This document shows positions 11,493-22,425 of a DNA stretch of 64,000 nucleotides, in pieces. Each line of letters starts with the position of its first letter. Within the stretch, counting starts at the first letter, position 1. Source of the stretch: Ursus arctos (taxonomy: Eukaryota > Chordata > Mammalia > Carnivora > Ursidae); assembly GCF_023065955.2 (NCBI RefSeq), contig NW_026623100.1, positions 16,655,001 to 16,719,000 of the forward strand, written 5' to 3'. The notes below the pieces were generated by a model, which worked only from the letters and a program-made list of their open reading frames with translations, was not told where the DNA came from and ran no database searches. The position numbers and the translations under genes are program-made.

Positions 11493-11919
11493 AACAGGTC
11501 ACAGAGCTTCCTGTATTGTGAAGGCAAAATCTCTGAGAGTTGCTGACAAGGCTGACAGAGGTGGATTCTGTTGGGTGCATGAAGCACCTTGTTTGGGATA
11601 ATGACTCTTGGCTGCTTCCGTTGTGAGTCTCAGAGGCTGAGGAGAGATTCCAACACCCCCAGCAGGACTGGACTGCTGTCAATATCCTAGGTGTGGGTTT
11701 GGATGTGTTGCTCTTGTCTTCCTCTTCCACGGACCCTGATATCCAACTGATAACCAAGTGATTTAATCACCTGTGTCTTTTCATTTCTCATTCGTCTCTT
11801 CCTTTCCATCCTACTTGTGTGGACTTAGTCTAATCTCTTCAGATTCCAGCGCACGTCAGTACCCCCTGCATCCCATTGTTTACACATTCTCCCATCCAAT
11901 GCTTGGTTTGTGGCTCTCC
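11493..11919. other. Unassigned sequence
   Basis: No feature recognised; the antisense 88-codon frame at 11491-11757 has no recognisable domain. Confidence 0.4.
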
Positions 11920-12055
11920 TCTGTTTATGAGTCTGTCTTCCTCTTTTGGACTGTGAGAGCATGGATGTTCCCATATCTTATTTTTCCTTATATGTTCAGA
12001 AACTATTATAATCTTGACGTCCAGTAGGCACTTAATAACTGAAAGTGAATGAATG
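11920..12055 (+). mobile_element. L2 LINE 3' end
   Basis: GGACTGTGAGAGCATGGATG, later CAGTAGGCACTTAATAACTG and GTGAATGAATGAAG, follow the L2 terminal order with the usual AATGAATGAA end. Confidence 0.65.
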
Positions 12056-12900
12056 AAGACCTATTGGCATTTCTTCACAAATTACATCATGTTGACATCA
12101 TATATGTGAATAAAAGTAGTATGTGTTTTAAACTGAGTCAGTGATCTCATGTATATGACTCAGCTCATCAATATAACCCTGGATGGTGATGGTGGGAAGA
12201 TTTTGCTACAGGGTGAATAAAGATTATTTTTCCTCTTTAGCCCTATTGCAGCCTGTCCTTTTTATCAAATAGTTTGGGCATTCGATTCTTGTAATTTATG
12301 AGTTCCTATATATTCATCTTCTGGGAAAATTCACAGAACGTACTTGCAAATGGAAAATAATTTGCTGGTATTTTTTCCCCTTTTTGGCACACGAATAAAC
12401 GGAATGTTCTGACAACTTCAGTATCTCTTGCTTTGCCGACTGCCTTGCCCAATATTTGTCTTCAGCAATTTCACTGCAGTTATTTTTTTCTCACAAAGAA
12501 ATACGTTTCTTCACATTTAAGAGGCACAAATTGTTGCTCCCACTTTTCAAAGGAGATGTGGTGTTTCCAGATTTAGAAAGACACTTCCAGCTGCCAAGCT
12601 CTGTCAGACCCTGCCTTGGCTTAACGAGGAATGTTTCTGTTTTTCTTAGGCACAGAAAAGAAAAAGTAAAGTCCCCAAATTATTTAAGTATCTTTCAGTT
12701 TAGTTTAGAGGCCAAGAGAGGCAGTTACATGAAAATCTGAACGAATCAGCTTGGGTTGAAGACTTGGACTCAACTGCCTAATGCCATGCCTGGCTTTGCA
12801 CAGATGGGTTAAGCCTCTGGTCTCTGCTTCGTGGCTGGTATAATGGAGAGGTTGACCTATATGGTTTTTGGAGTCTGTCCTAGTTCTGAAGGTCTATGAC
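12056..12900. promoter_or_regulatory. Unique stretch with paired AP-1 motifs
   Basis: Repeat-free. TGAGTCA lies at 12134-12140 and TGACTCAGC at 12156-12164. The two perfect AP-1 heptamers have centres 22 bp apart, about two helical turns. TTACATCA (ATF/CEBP-like) lies at 12082. This is a possible enhancer. No exon is recognised. Confidence 0.35.
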
Positions 12901-12904
12901 TTGG

Positions 12905-13145
12905 TGTATTAGTCTCCTCTATTGCTACATAAGTTTTGGTTGTGTATACCCTCTCCAAGTGAGGGAGATGATGTTTTATTGTAATGAGGTAGCCAGGGAC
13001 AAAGGGAATGTATTGTTTGATAATTTTTGACTCCCTGTTGAGGAAATGGGGCATGACAAATGGGTCATACTGGGACAAGAAATGAGGAAGGCATAGACTG
13101 GGACTTTCTCTCCTCTCTGGCAAACAGATCTGATTGTTCATGGAA
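12905..13145 (-). mobile_element. Possible MaLR LTR remnant
   Basis: GTATTAGTCTCCTCTATTGC followed by a TTTTATTGTAATG block vaguely resembles an inverted MLT1 end. Very decayed. Confidence 0.25.
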
Positions 13146-14384
13146 GAGGTCTAGTTTGGGGGTCTATCTTGTGGCTACTTTGGAATCTCTACTGACTTGT
13201 TCACCCAAGTTCTATGGCATTCCTTAGCAGGGGTGGACTTTTGGTATGTGGAGGTTTCCCTAAAGATCTAGAACCCTGGTCTCTGAAACACCTGAAGTTG
13301 ACAAGGCATTGAGAGAGAGAAGTGTTCTCATCCTCCTTCAACTTCCAGGAACCACTGCTAAATGGCAGTGAACTTCAGATTAAATAGTGATTCCTCAAGG
13401 CACAGGACTAGTATTGGACCACTGGTTCTGGTGGCAAAGTAGTCACACTAACCTCAACTGTTTCTGCCATGGACCTTGGCCACTGTAGCACTTCTTCTGG
13501 CTAAGGAATTGAGGGACTCCCTGTTTTCAGCAGCTCTACAGTAAAGCCACAGCCACAGCAATGGTGGTGGAGAATGGTTTCTTCTGGCAGACAAATGGAT
13601 TTTCTTTGAAGTGATCTGGGTAAGCACTCATGGGTTTCTGGAATGTATCACAGACAGGAAACCCCGGGAGAGGAGACTAGATTTCCTGCCCTTGGAATTG
13701 GAGTGCAGAATTTTATTGATTTGATTATGAAAAAGGAAGATCTCATTTTGAGCTGCAAATGGGTGAAATAGGACATTTAAATTGTGCCATATTTAGTTTC
13801 TCTCACAGATGATGATTATTCAATAAGTGCTTACTGACTGACTGGATAAATGAAACTGCTGTTGAGAAGAAACTGAGGATAAAGGAGTTCTGCCGGCCAT
13901 TAGCTGTTGGTCTTGATTCATCCCGTAAGGTGTAGATGATGCTAAACAACGGGCAGAGCTTCCAAAGAGCAGATGAGAGTTGGCCCATTTCTTCACCTAG
14001 AGGTTTTTACTTCATTCCTTCATTCCTGAGCAAATGCCAACCAATCTGAAACCTCCTCTTCCTTTTCTTCCCATTTTCTCCCTTTTCTATACTTCATTCT
14101 TTCCTCTTTCTCTCTACAACCTTGGTCTTCCATATTGAAAAACTGGTCAAGAGGAAGGAGTGTTTAGGGTTGAAGGAAACCAATCAATTTCTAGACTGAG
14201 CCTGGAAGCATTCTTTGGCATATCCCTGAATACATATACCTTGAGCCCTGAGATGGTGAACAGGCAACAAATTCTAAGCCCCTTGAAATCTCAGTCTAAT
14301 CAAGCCTTCAGGGTGCCGAGTCATTTCAAGTCCTTAGGGTTGCCTGGGCACCATACAAAGCAAGTTCCAAGGTAAGACTCTTTC
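13146..14384. other. Unassigned stretch
   Basis: No gene or clear repeat. It includes a pyrimidine-rich segment at 14050-14130 (TCTTCCTTTTCTTCCCATTT). CTTCATTCCTTCATTCCTGA at 14010 is a short CTTCATTC repeat. Confidence 0.4.
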
Positions 14385-14807
14385 CTCAGGGTTATCTATT
14401 CCTGTACAATGAACTACTACAGAATTTAGTGGCTTGGAACAACAACCATTTTATATTTCACTATTTTGTCAGTTGGAAATTAGGCAGTTCTTGGTTGGGT
14501 GATTCTTCTGCTCTACTTGGAGTTGCCTGGATTTGCTCAGGGTATCCAGCCACAGCTGGTCTGATCTGAAGGGTTCAAGATGGCTTTTCTCACATTCAAG
14601 GCACCTTAATGGAAATGGCACTGACTGGAAGGTTGGCTTGTCCATCCCCTCTTCACATGATCTCAGGGACTTTCCACATGGTCTCTCCAGCAAGGCAGCC
14701 AGACTTTTTATGCAGTTACTCAGGGCTCCAAAAGAGCAAGGAGGAAGTAGCTGGTTCTCTTAAAGGTTAGTCCCAGAACAAGCACAACTTCTCTTTCAGT
14801 GTACCCT
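14385..14807 (-). mobile_element. MLT1-type LTR, antisense, left part
   Basis: GGTTATCTATTCCTGTACAA, TTTAGTGGCTTGGAACAACA, TGGTCTGATCTGAAGGGTTC and AAGATGGCTTTTCTCACATT give the inverted MaLR LTR order. The right end reappears at 15303 after a younger LTR. Confidence 0.7.
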
Positions 14808-15302
14808 AATGGTTAGTATTATGTATCAACGTGGCTGGGCCATGGGATGCCCAGATATTTGTTTACACATTATTGCTGGATGTGTCCTATGAGAGTGTTT
14901 CTGGATAAGTGGATCTGAACTGGTAGATTGGGTAAAGCAGATTGCTCTTCCTAATGTGAATGGGTATCAATCAATCCACTGAGGGCCTGAATCAAACAAA
15001 GAGGCAGAAGAAGGGAGAATTTGTACTCTCCGCCTAACTACTTGAGCTAAGACACTAGTCTTTTCTTGCCTTCAGACTGGGACTTACACCACCAGTGCTC
15101 CTGGTCCTCAGGTCTTTGGATTCAGAATAGAACCCAACACCACTGGCTTTCCTGGCCTCCAACTTGCAGATGGTAAATATTGAGACTTCTCAGCCTCCAT
15201 AATCATGTGAGCCAATTCCTTATAACAAATCTCTTTCTCTCTTAGGTATATGTACTCTCTTGCTTCTGTTTCTGTGAATACTCTAATACAACTGTTCTAG
15301 TT
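14808..15302 (+). mobile_element. ERVL-class solo LTR, nested
   Basis: It starts GGTTAGTATTATGTATCAAC (GTGGCTGGGCCATGGG) and ends GTGAATACTCTAATACAACT. AGACTTCTCAGCCTCCATAA and GAGCCAATTCCTTATAACAA are the usual 3' blocks. At about 490 bp it fits an ERVL/MLT2-like LTR. No internal retroviral genes accompany it, so it is a recombined solo LTR. It sits within the antisense MLT1-type LTR. Confidence 0.7.
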
Positions 15303-15385
15303 TAGAATCAAGGAGAGGGGAAATAGAGCCCACCTCTTAATGGGAGGAGTGTCAAAGAATTTGCAGCCATCTTCGACCCACTCCA
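15303..15385 (-). mobile_element. MLT1-type LTR, antisense, right part
   Basis: TTTAGAATCAAGGAGAGGGG, CCACCTCTTAATGGGAGGAG and GTCAAAGAATTTGCAGCCAT complete the LTR interrupted at 14808. Confidence 0.65.
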
Positions 15386-15899
15386 GGGGTTTATAGGTTG
15401 CACGCTAGTACACACACAACTGGGACTGGCATCTACTGGGAATCAGCAGAATGAGGACCTAATTCTATGTGCCAAGGGATACCTGGCATGAGAACATCTG
15501 GGTCCACCGAATCAAAACTGTGACTAGATAGAATGCAGCAGAGGCTCGTGTGCTATTAGATGTGACACTAATATTTGCAGAAGGTTCTGGCCCTAATAGC
15601 CAAAGTTAAGAAGAATTTTGAAAGTGTAATCCTGAGAATTAGGCTGTTGGATGATTTTCATTTTGATCTCTGAACTGTGTTTCCTCATGTTGGCAATAAT
15701 AGAGAGGAACATTGGATTCTTAGCCTAAATTACTCTTCAGTGTGACCTCGACTTCTTCATTTCATTTTATACTGCTAAACTCAACCCGCTTTTGGATAAA
15801 ACTAACAGATGCAAGAACTCCCAATGATAGACTTGCTGACCTCCAGGACATGGACAGGGAGGGGGCTCCAGGTGGGACTCCAGACTTTATCTCCAATCC
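15386..15899. other. Unassigned sequence
   Basis: Nothing recognised beyond short open frames without domains. Confidence 0.4.
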
Positions 15900-16045
15900 T
15901 CCCAGTAACTACACATGTTCCATGTTCTAGCCCCATTTTGCAGATGAGGGAAGAGCAGCTCAGAAAGTTTATTCAGAAAGTGGTACACTTGTTATTTGAA
16001 CCAAGACTTGCTTGGTTCCAAAGCCTCTTTCCACTACCCCATGTG
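15900..16045 (-). mobile_element. MIR, antisense fragment
   Basis: CCATTTTGCAGATGAGGGAA, GAGCAGCTCAGAAAGTTTAT and TGAACCAAGACTTG are the inverted MIR body (original ...cctcagtttcctcatctgtaaaatgg). Confidence 0.65.
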
Positions 16046-16884
16046 AGATCTGGAAAATCAGAGAACCTTAGAAAACATCCATAGTGTACTGCCCAAGAAA
16101 GCACAAAGCCAATGAGGCTGGACTGAGCAGCCAGCGAGAGGCCCGAAGCTCAGTACTGCGCTCAGCCACCACTCCATGGAGTCTGCTCCTGGGCCACCAG
16201 TGTGTTTTCATTCCACCTGCATCCCTCTTTGAGTAATCTTGATATACACAAAAACATAAAGGTGCAAAGTGATCTGTTCTTTTTCAGAATTTTTTTTAAA
16301 TAAAATATCTCTTTGCTAAATTCCTTTGAACAGAGCCCTACTAGGGTATTTAAAGAGATTCAGTATGCAAAGAACTGTAAAGAAGAATCACCTGGATATT
16401 ATTCCCTCCTCATAGTACCTAATAGCTTTAGTCTGGGTCCTTAGAAAAGCTGATGTGAAAGAACCTGGGGAGGTTGTTAGTAAGTCTAGAAGAGTCAGGC
16501 TGCGATGTTATCTAACCCTCTAATCAGTGAAGGTGAGTGAAGGGAGGATGCATGGAAAAGTGCTAGCAGGCTATGTAGTCTCAGGAAGGTTCAGCATAGC
16601 TGCTAAGGAGTACATGAGCCAAAACTGGTCATCAACTAAGTCTGTATCTTCTCAGGGAATGGGCCTCTCTCAGAATTCTTGTCCTGCTCAGTTATTGGCT
16701 GGGAGTGGCCTGTGGATTGCAGAGTCTGGCAGTTGGGTCCTTGGTCCATTAAACTCCCCAGAGCTGGAGGTCTTTGAGGCATGTTCTCATGGCTGCCATA
16801 CTAACAATGTTCTGAGCATATAGAAGATGCTTAATAAATATATGTGGCAACATGGTGTCCAAAGCAGTCTTCTAAGACTCTGTG
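16046..16884. other. Unassigned sequence with an L2/MIR-like tail
   Basis: No exon is recognised. CATATAGAAGATGCTTAATA followed by AATATATG at 16818-16846 looks like an isolated L2 or MIR 3' tail. Confidence 0.4.
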
Positions 16885-17240
16885 CACTTCCTATATCTGT
16901 GCTTTTGCTCAAATTTTCCTGTTTTGCTTGCTCTGCTCTTCTCTTCTCTATCTACATCCAGAAATCAGTTCAGATCTCATCTCCAAAATGTCTTCTCCAA
17001 TCCCCACTGCCAGAATTAATCTTGTGAATTCTTCTAGGCACCTATGGTACCATCTCTATACTTCTATTATTGCATCTAATATAGACTAAAGCACACTGGA
17101 ATTATTCATTTGTATATATGAGGTCTTCGGGATCCAGGGTAATGTCTTATTTACTTTTTGTGTCTCCCCACAACCCCCAGAGCAATCTAGGTCAGGGCTT
17201 TGCATATAGTAGGTGCTTAATAATTAGTTGTTGAATTTAA
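16885..17240 (+). mobile_element. L2 LINE 3' end
   Basis: GTGCACTTCCTATATCTGTG, TTTTCCTGTTTTGCTTGCTC, CAGATCTCATCTCCAAAATG, then the terminal GCATATAGTAGGTGCTTAAT and TGTTGAATTTAATG, follow L2 3' order over about 350 bp. Confidence 0.8.
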
Positions 17241-18119
17241 TGAGATTCTTGCAATAGGGTGTACCTGAATATATCTTTAGGAAGAAGTGGTAGTATAGTT
17301 CTGCCCAGAGTCTCTTATAAGAACTTGAAACAGTGTGTCCCAAACTGATCACCTTATCAGCTTCCTGAACCTACTTCATGTCTGCTGTTTCAGTGCTCAC
17401 TGCCCATGCTCCAGTACCTAAGCCAGTCAACCTCAGCCTCCTGGGCTTCTGCCCTAGGTCACATGCTGGCTTATGGTGCTACTTTGGAAGGGTCTCCCTG
17501 ATCCTGAAGGAAGGGCCTCCACCCCTGAAGCCTCCAACCTCTCTTACCTGGACTGTCATACTGGCTTCCTTGTGGCCTGTTCTGATGTATGTCCTCCCCC
17601 TCTCCAAGTCCTTCCACTGTCCCCACATCAGGGCTGGGACTAACATGCAGTGAGTAAGGTGCCAAAGGCATGGGATTTAAGGAGACCCTACTCTCAGGAT
17701 CACGGAAGAGCTGAGAGTGAAGGCTCCTTAAATTTTGCTCGCTACATGCCTCACTCACCTCACTCTGGTCCTGGGCCTACCTCAGAGTCCAACTGTGATA
17801 ATGACTTTCCTTTACCAAAAGTTCTTCCGGCAATCTTCACTGCAGTATATCCCAACCATGGCTGTGCATTGCCTGCAGACCTCGGTGAAAAGAGACTCTT
17901 TGATCTCAGCCCAGATTGAATCCGACTGGTAGTGGACAGGACTCAGGAATCTGCATGGCCAGGTTTGGGAACTGCTGGCTTACAGCACCAAGTCTAGACT
18001 TTGGAATAACATTCACACTTCCTCCCAGTTTGGCATCTGCCTGTTTCTGGCTTTATTTTCAGTCGGTTTCCTCTTGGCAGACACTCAATTGGCCAATCGT
18101 ACCAAACCACTCATTGGAC
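17241..18119. other. Unassigned sequence
   Basis: No clear feature. Open frames of 65-95 codons overlap on both strands at 17378-17932, an effect of moderate GC. Confidence 0.4.
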
Positions 18120-18500
18120 CCAGGTATGCCCTGCATCTTTGTGTCTTTGTGCCTTTGCTCGGGTTGCTCCCTCTGGCCAGAATGTTCCTCTTGCCCATTC
18201 TCCAAGGCAAAATTCTACTTGTTCTTCAGGATCCACTTCAAATGCTGTCTCAGCTCTGAAACCGTTTGGGATCTTTCTTCTTGACCTTTGCCAGGGCATC
18301 TCCATCTCTGCTTTCATGTATTTTACTCATAACACCAGCAGCACCTCTCACGCTGTGTCACATGGGTTCTGTGAGGGACCCCCTCCCTGCCCAGGTCCTG
18401 GAAGTCAGCAATTACTTATTTCTATTGGATATGTAGCACCTCATGCTTTGCCCGGAGCACAGCAAGCATCTATTAGTTGTTTGTTGAGTTGAATGGAAAT
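18120..18500 (+). mobile_element. L2 LINE 3' end
   Basis: TGTGCCTTTGCTCGGGTTGC, TCCCTCTGGCCAGAATGTTC, CTTCAGGATCCACTTCAAAT and the tail CATCTATTAGTTGTTTGTTG match the L2 3' region in order. The several 60-120-codon frames here are relics of L2 or shadows. Confidence 0.85.
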
Positions 18501-18509
18501 AAATACTAA

Positions 18510-18596
18510 CTAGTTAAATTTAACTTTTCGTAGTACTTAACACAATGCCTTGAACATTAGTCTTTAAAAATATTTGTTGAATAAATAAATGAACAA
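18510..18596 (+). mobile_element. L2-like 3' tail
   Basis: CACAATGCCTTGAACATTAG and AATATTTGTTGAATAAATAA form a second, short L2-type terminus directly after the first. Confidence 0.55.
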
Positions 18597-18689
18597 AGGA
18601 CTAAATAGGGGCCAGACTTTGCCATCACCACCGAGTCACTTCTAGGGAACTTGTGTATGTTTTGATGTCACACAGTAGAGCTCAAATGT

Positions 18690-18880
18690 CAGTATGTATA
18701 AATAAGAGTCATCTAGAATGTTATCAAATATGCAGACTCCTGGCCACACTCCCAGCGATGGTGATTCAGTAGGTCTGGGTGGGGCCTCGGAATTTACATT
18801 TGTATTAACTATCTCAGGTTATTTTGAGACAGGTGGCCCACAGACCACATTGAGAAACACTGCAGGGGACACTGGCTGTT
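18690..18880. mobile_element. MER5A hAT (Charlie) DNA transposon
   Basis: ATGCAGACTCCTGGCCACAC, GGTGATTCAGTAGGTCTGGG, TGGGGCCTCGGAATTTACAT and TTGAGAAACACTGCAGG give the MER5A order over its usual length of about 190 bp. Nonautonomous and inert. Confidence 0.85.
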
Positions 18881-19831
18881 CAGCAGGTGGTGTTCACTCT
18901 CTGGAGGGATTCTCAGACCAGCTGTATTGAAGTTCAACCCTTAAGGTTGAAGGTCTTGTGGAGTTTTGTCAGGAGGATGTGGTAAAAGCAACACGTCCGA
19001 TGTGGCATCTGATGGGTTTCAGATTCTGGGCAGGCCATTCTTAGGAGAGTCACTGAATTCTGCAATAGCAGGAAGAATGGCAGGTTCTGCAAGCTTCACT
19101 TTGGTTGCAGAGACCCTGGTTTCTGGCTTGTGGCTCTGTTTGAAAGCCTCCAGTTCCTGATGCTGACTGGATCTGGGTGACTCCCTGGCTTGCTTCTATT
19201 CCCTAGGCATGGCTTCTGCGGTGGTTCCCACAAAGCTCTTGCCTTCATCACCATTTACTTCCTCCAGCCTCACCTCCAAAGGGGTAATTGGTGGGTCTGG
19301 TGGGTCTGAGCGAGGCCAGAAAGATGAGCCTACAGCTCTCGTCCTGGTCTGAACTCTGCCACTAACCATCCACCAGAATTGCCGCAGGCCAGTTAACACA
19401 ATCAGCAGGCACTTAACGAGCACCTGCTGTGTGAAAAGCATGGTCTGCAGATCCTCTAGGACCCTAGCTAGATTCCTCAGGTGTGAAGTCCCTTGCAGTC
19501 CTTAACTACTGCTCACCATTGAACACAATCTCACAGGGAGTCCATCTTTCCACTTGACCAACCTAGCACTGCTCTTGGTGCCAAAATCACCTCTCACCTT
19601 TTTTTACCCTTTCTCTTCATACTAAGTGTTAAAACATTTTAATTATATACTGCACTATTATTTGACATCATATGAAAAACAGTTGTTCCCATAGTCTCTA
19701 AAAAATGAGAATGAAGGGATGATCTTCAAAGAAATTTTTATTGAAATCGACTCAGAAGGGGATTTTTAAGAAACCTAAATCATGGAAGAAATTGACAATG
19801 CTACCAAAAACTACTTAACCCCAATCATTTA
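18881..19831. other. Unassigned sequence
   Basis: No gene. CAGCAGGCACTTAACGAGCA near 19404 could be a very short L2 remnant. Confidence 0.4.
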
Positions 19832-19847
19832 ACAAGTTAGTTATTTT

Positions 19848-20073
19848 GTTTTATTTTATTTTATTATTTTATTTTTTAAAAGATTTTATTTATTTATTTG
19901 AGAGAGAGAAAGCGTGAGTGTGAGAGAGAGAGATCATGAGCAGGGGGGATGTCTAGAGGGAGAAGCAGACTCCTTGCTGAGCAGGGAGCCTTTGTGGGAC
20001 TCGATTCCAGGACCCTGGGATCATAACCAGAGTCGAAGGCAAACACTTAATCAACCGAGCCACCCAGGGACCC
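19848..20073 (-). mobile_element. CAN-SINE, antisense
   Basis: A TTTTA-rich tail, AAAAGATTTTATTTATTTAT, a GA-rich part and the inverted head GAGCCACCCAGGGACCC. Target duplication ACAAGTTAGTTATTTT (19832-19847) versus ACAAGTTAGCTATTTT (20074-20089). Confidence 0.95.
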
Positions 20074-20206
20074 ACAAGTTAGCTATTTTAAACCTTTAAG
20101 GGAGAGATGATTCTGATGGTATTTAACTCATTCAGGGCATAAAGGAAAAAGTCTCCTTCTTATTTTATGAAGTCAACACATGATTGGTACCAAAACCTCA
20201 TAGTGA

Positions 20207-20465
20207 TCACATATATGTACCACACACTTCATACAAGCATTGCCCAATACACACACGCACACACCACATATCCCGCACCACACACACACTGTACGAATAC
20301 AAACATATCACATGTACACACCATATAGCACATACTACACTCTACTCAAATATAAACATGTCACACACAGATACACCATCCACACACTATAACACCACAC
20401 CACACAGACTCACATCATACTTACACCATGCACATATCACACACACACACACCCCCCCCCACACA
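20207..20465. repeat. Degenerate CA-rich minisatellite
   Basis: About 260 bp of imperfect CA/ACAC/ATACAC units (for example CACACACTTCATACAAGC, CACACACGCACACACC, CACCACACCACACAGAC) ending in a C9-type run at about 20450. The 100-residue plus frame rich in Thr-His is a product of the repeat. Confidence 0.85.
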
Positions 20466-20704
20466 CTAAGTTATTCTCACATTTAAATATATTAAAATTC
20501 TAATCAAAACACTAACAAGTAGAATTCAGTAGTCCATGAAACAAATGCACTGTGACAAAGTGGGGTTCATTTCAGGGTGATTCAATTTTAGAAAATCTAT
20601 TAGTGTAATTCACTCTATTAATAGTCAAAGGAGAAAAGCCATGATTACCTTTGAAGATACAGAGAAGGAATGTAAGAAAATTGAACATTCATTTATAGTA
20701 AAAC

Positions 20705-20945
20705 AATAATAATAAGAGCTAACATTTATTTTGCTCTCCTTATGTCCTGAGTCCTGTCTGACATGCTCTGCATGCATTTTCTCATTTAGAGAAATGAGAA
20801 GGTACCAACGATAAAGGTACTATCATGCTCACTTTACAGATAAGGAAACTAAAGCTCAGCAAGGTTAAAGATCTTGCCTCAGGTCACAGAGCTAGGAAGT
20901 GGGTTGTATATAGCTGGCAGATGGCATATTCTTAACCACTGTATC
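20705..20945 (-). mobile_element. MIR, antisense, near full length
   Basis: GAGCTAACATTTATTTTGCT, CATTTTCTCATTTAGAG, TTTACAGATAAGGAAACTAA, CAGGTCACAGAGCTAGGAAG and TTCTTAACCACTGTA are the inverted MIR in order. It lies between two parts of an old L1. Confidence 0.9.
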
Positions 20946-21283
20946 AAACTGGAATGTAGAAATACTTCCATCATATAATAGACATATGTACGCCAAATCA
21001 TAATTCAGCATCCTAATTAGTAGGAAAACAAAGGAAACATTTCCACTATAATCAAAAATAAGACAAGCATGTCCTCTATCATGGTTATTATTTAACATTT
21101 TACTGGAAGACCTAGCTAATGCAATTACAAAAGAGAACCAATAAAAGATATAAACACTGTAAGAAAGGAGGCAAAACTCTATTTACTGCAGATGATATGG
21201 CAATACACCTGACACCTAAGAGAAACGACAGAAAAACCACTAGAAACAATATGAGAATTCAGGGAGATAGCCAGTCACATATT

Positions 21284-21517
21284 TTTTTTTTAAGATTTTA
21301 TTCATTTATTTGAGAGGCAGAGTGCACGCATGCGTGCGTGCAAGGAAGTGAGAGAGAGAGAGCGCGCATGCACGAGCTGGCAGGGGGTAGCAGAGGGAGA
21401 GGGAGAAGCAGATTCCCCGCTGAGCCAGGAGCCCAATGTGGCACTCGATCCCAGGACCCTGGGATCATAACCCAAGCCGACGGCAGACGCTCAACCGACT
21501 GAGCCACACAGGTGCCC
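21284..21517 (-). mobile_element. CAN-SINE, antisense, with Z-DNA-like segment
   Basis: TTTTTAAGATTTTATTCATT, then an unusual GTGCACGCATGCGTGCGTGC, later GCGCGCATGCACG, then the inverted head GAGCCACACAGGTGCCC. The target duplication is imperfect (CAGTCACATATT left, CTGTCACGTATT right). Confidence 0.93.
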
Positions 21518-21650
21518 ACCTGTCACGTATTAATATTTTAAAAAATCAGCAAGTTTCTTGCATACAGTGACCAGGTAGAAAATGCAATGGAAGAAAAGAT
21601 CTTACTCACAAAAGCAACAGGAAATGAAATAATTAAGAATAAGTTAACAA

Positions 21651-21862
21651 GGGGCGCCTGAGTGGCGCAGTCTGTTAATCGTCTAACTCTTGGTTTCGGC
21701 TCAGGTCATGATCTCAGGGTTGTGAGATCAAGTCCTGCGTTGGGAACTGCACTCAGTGTGGAGTCTGCTTGAGATTCTCTCTCCTTCTCCCTCTGCCCCT
21801 CCCCCCAACTTGTTCTCTCTCTCTCTAAAATAAGTAAATAAATCTTAAAAAAAAAAAAAGAA
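21651..21862 (+). mobile_element. CAN-SINE, sense
   Basis: GGGGCGCCTGAGTGGCGCAG, CAGGTCATGATCTCAGGGTT, CT-rich part and a TAAATAAATCTT(A)13 tail. It sits in the old sense L1. Confidence 0.96.
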
Positions 21863-22147
21863 ATAGAAATAGAAAAATGGGCAAAAGATAATACAGGCAA
21901 ATCTCAGGAAAAATGCAAGTGTTCAGTAAAGCAAGTAAAAATTTGCTCATTTCACTAATAAAGAAATGCTAAATAAAATAATGAGTTATAAGTGTTCGTA
22001 CAGATATTTAAAATAATTTAAAAAGTAATATCCAGTGGGTGAGAAGGTGGGAAACTAACACTCTCATCAATTATTGGTGAGAATCTAAATTGGCATGATA
22101 TTTTTGGAAGAAAATTTGGCAGCATGTACTAAAATTTTGAAAGCCCT

Positions 22148-22425
22148 AAAGATGTTCTGGGTTAAATTGTGTCCCCTCTCCACACACAAAAAAGAGATAT
22201 ATGTTAAAGTCCTAACCCCCAGAACCTCAGAATATGACCTTATTCTGAAATAAAGTGGTTACAGATGTCATCAGTTAAGATGATGTCATAGTGGAGTGGG
22301 ATGCTGACATAGTGATTTGGGATTTGAACTTTCAAAACTGTGAGACAGTATGTTTCTATTATTTCCAGCCACTCAGTTTGCGGTCCTTTGTTACAGCAGC
22401 CCTAGGAAACTAATACGAAGGAAAA
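22148..22425 (+). mobile_element. MLT1 LTR, internally deleted
   Basis: GGGTTAAATTGTGTCCCCTC, GTCCTAACCCCCAGAACCTC, then the 3' end CAGCCACTCAGTTTGCGGTC and GAAACTAATACGAAG. The element is shorter than usual and inserted between two L1 pieces. Confidence 0.85.

Larger units (their letters stand above)
20480..22145 (+). mobile_element. Old L1 ORF2 fragment, sense, with three insertions
   Basis: AGTGTAATTCACTCTATTAA, ACTGGAAGACCTAGCTAATG and GCAAAACTCTATTTACTGCA GATGATATGG are reverse-transcriptase-domain coding sequence; the decayed catalytic block reads LFTADDMA near 21176-21200. Later text (TGGTGAGAATCTAAATTGGC) is the ORF2 C-terminal part. A MIR (20705) and two SINEs (21284, 21651) break it up. 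No intact frame; L1M or HAL1 age. Confidence 0.75.

Noticed and set aside
20207..20486. 100-codon Thr/His-rich frame
   Set aside because: Translation of the CA-rich repeat.
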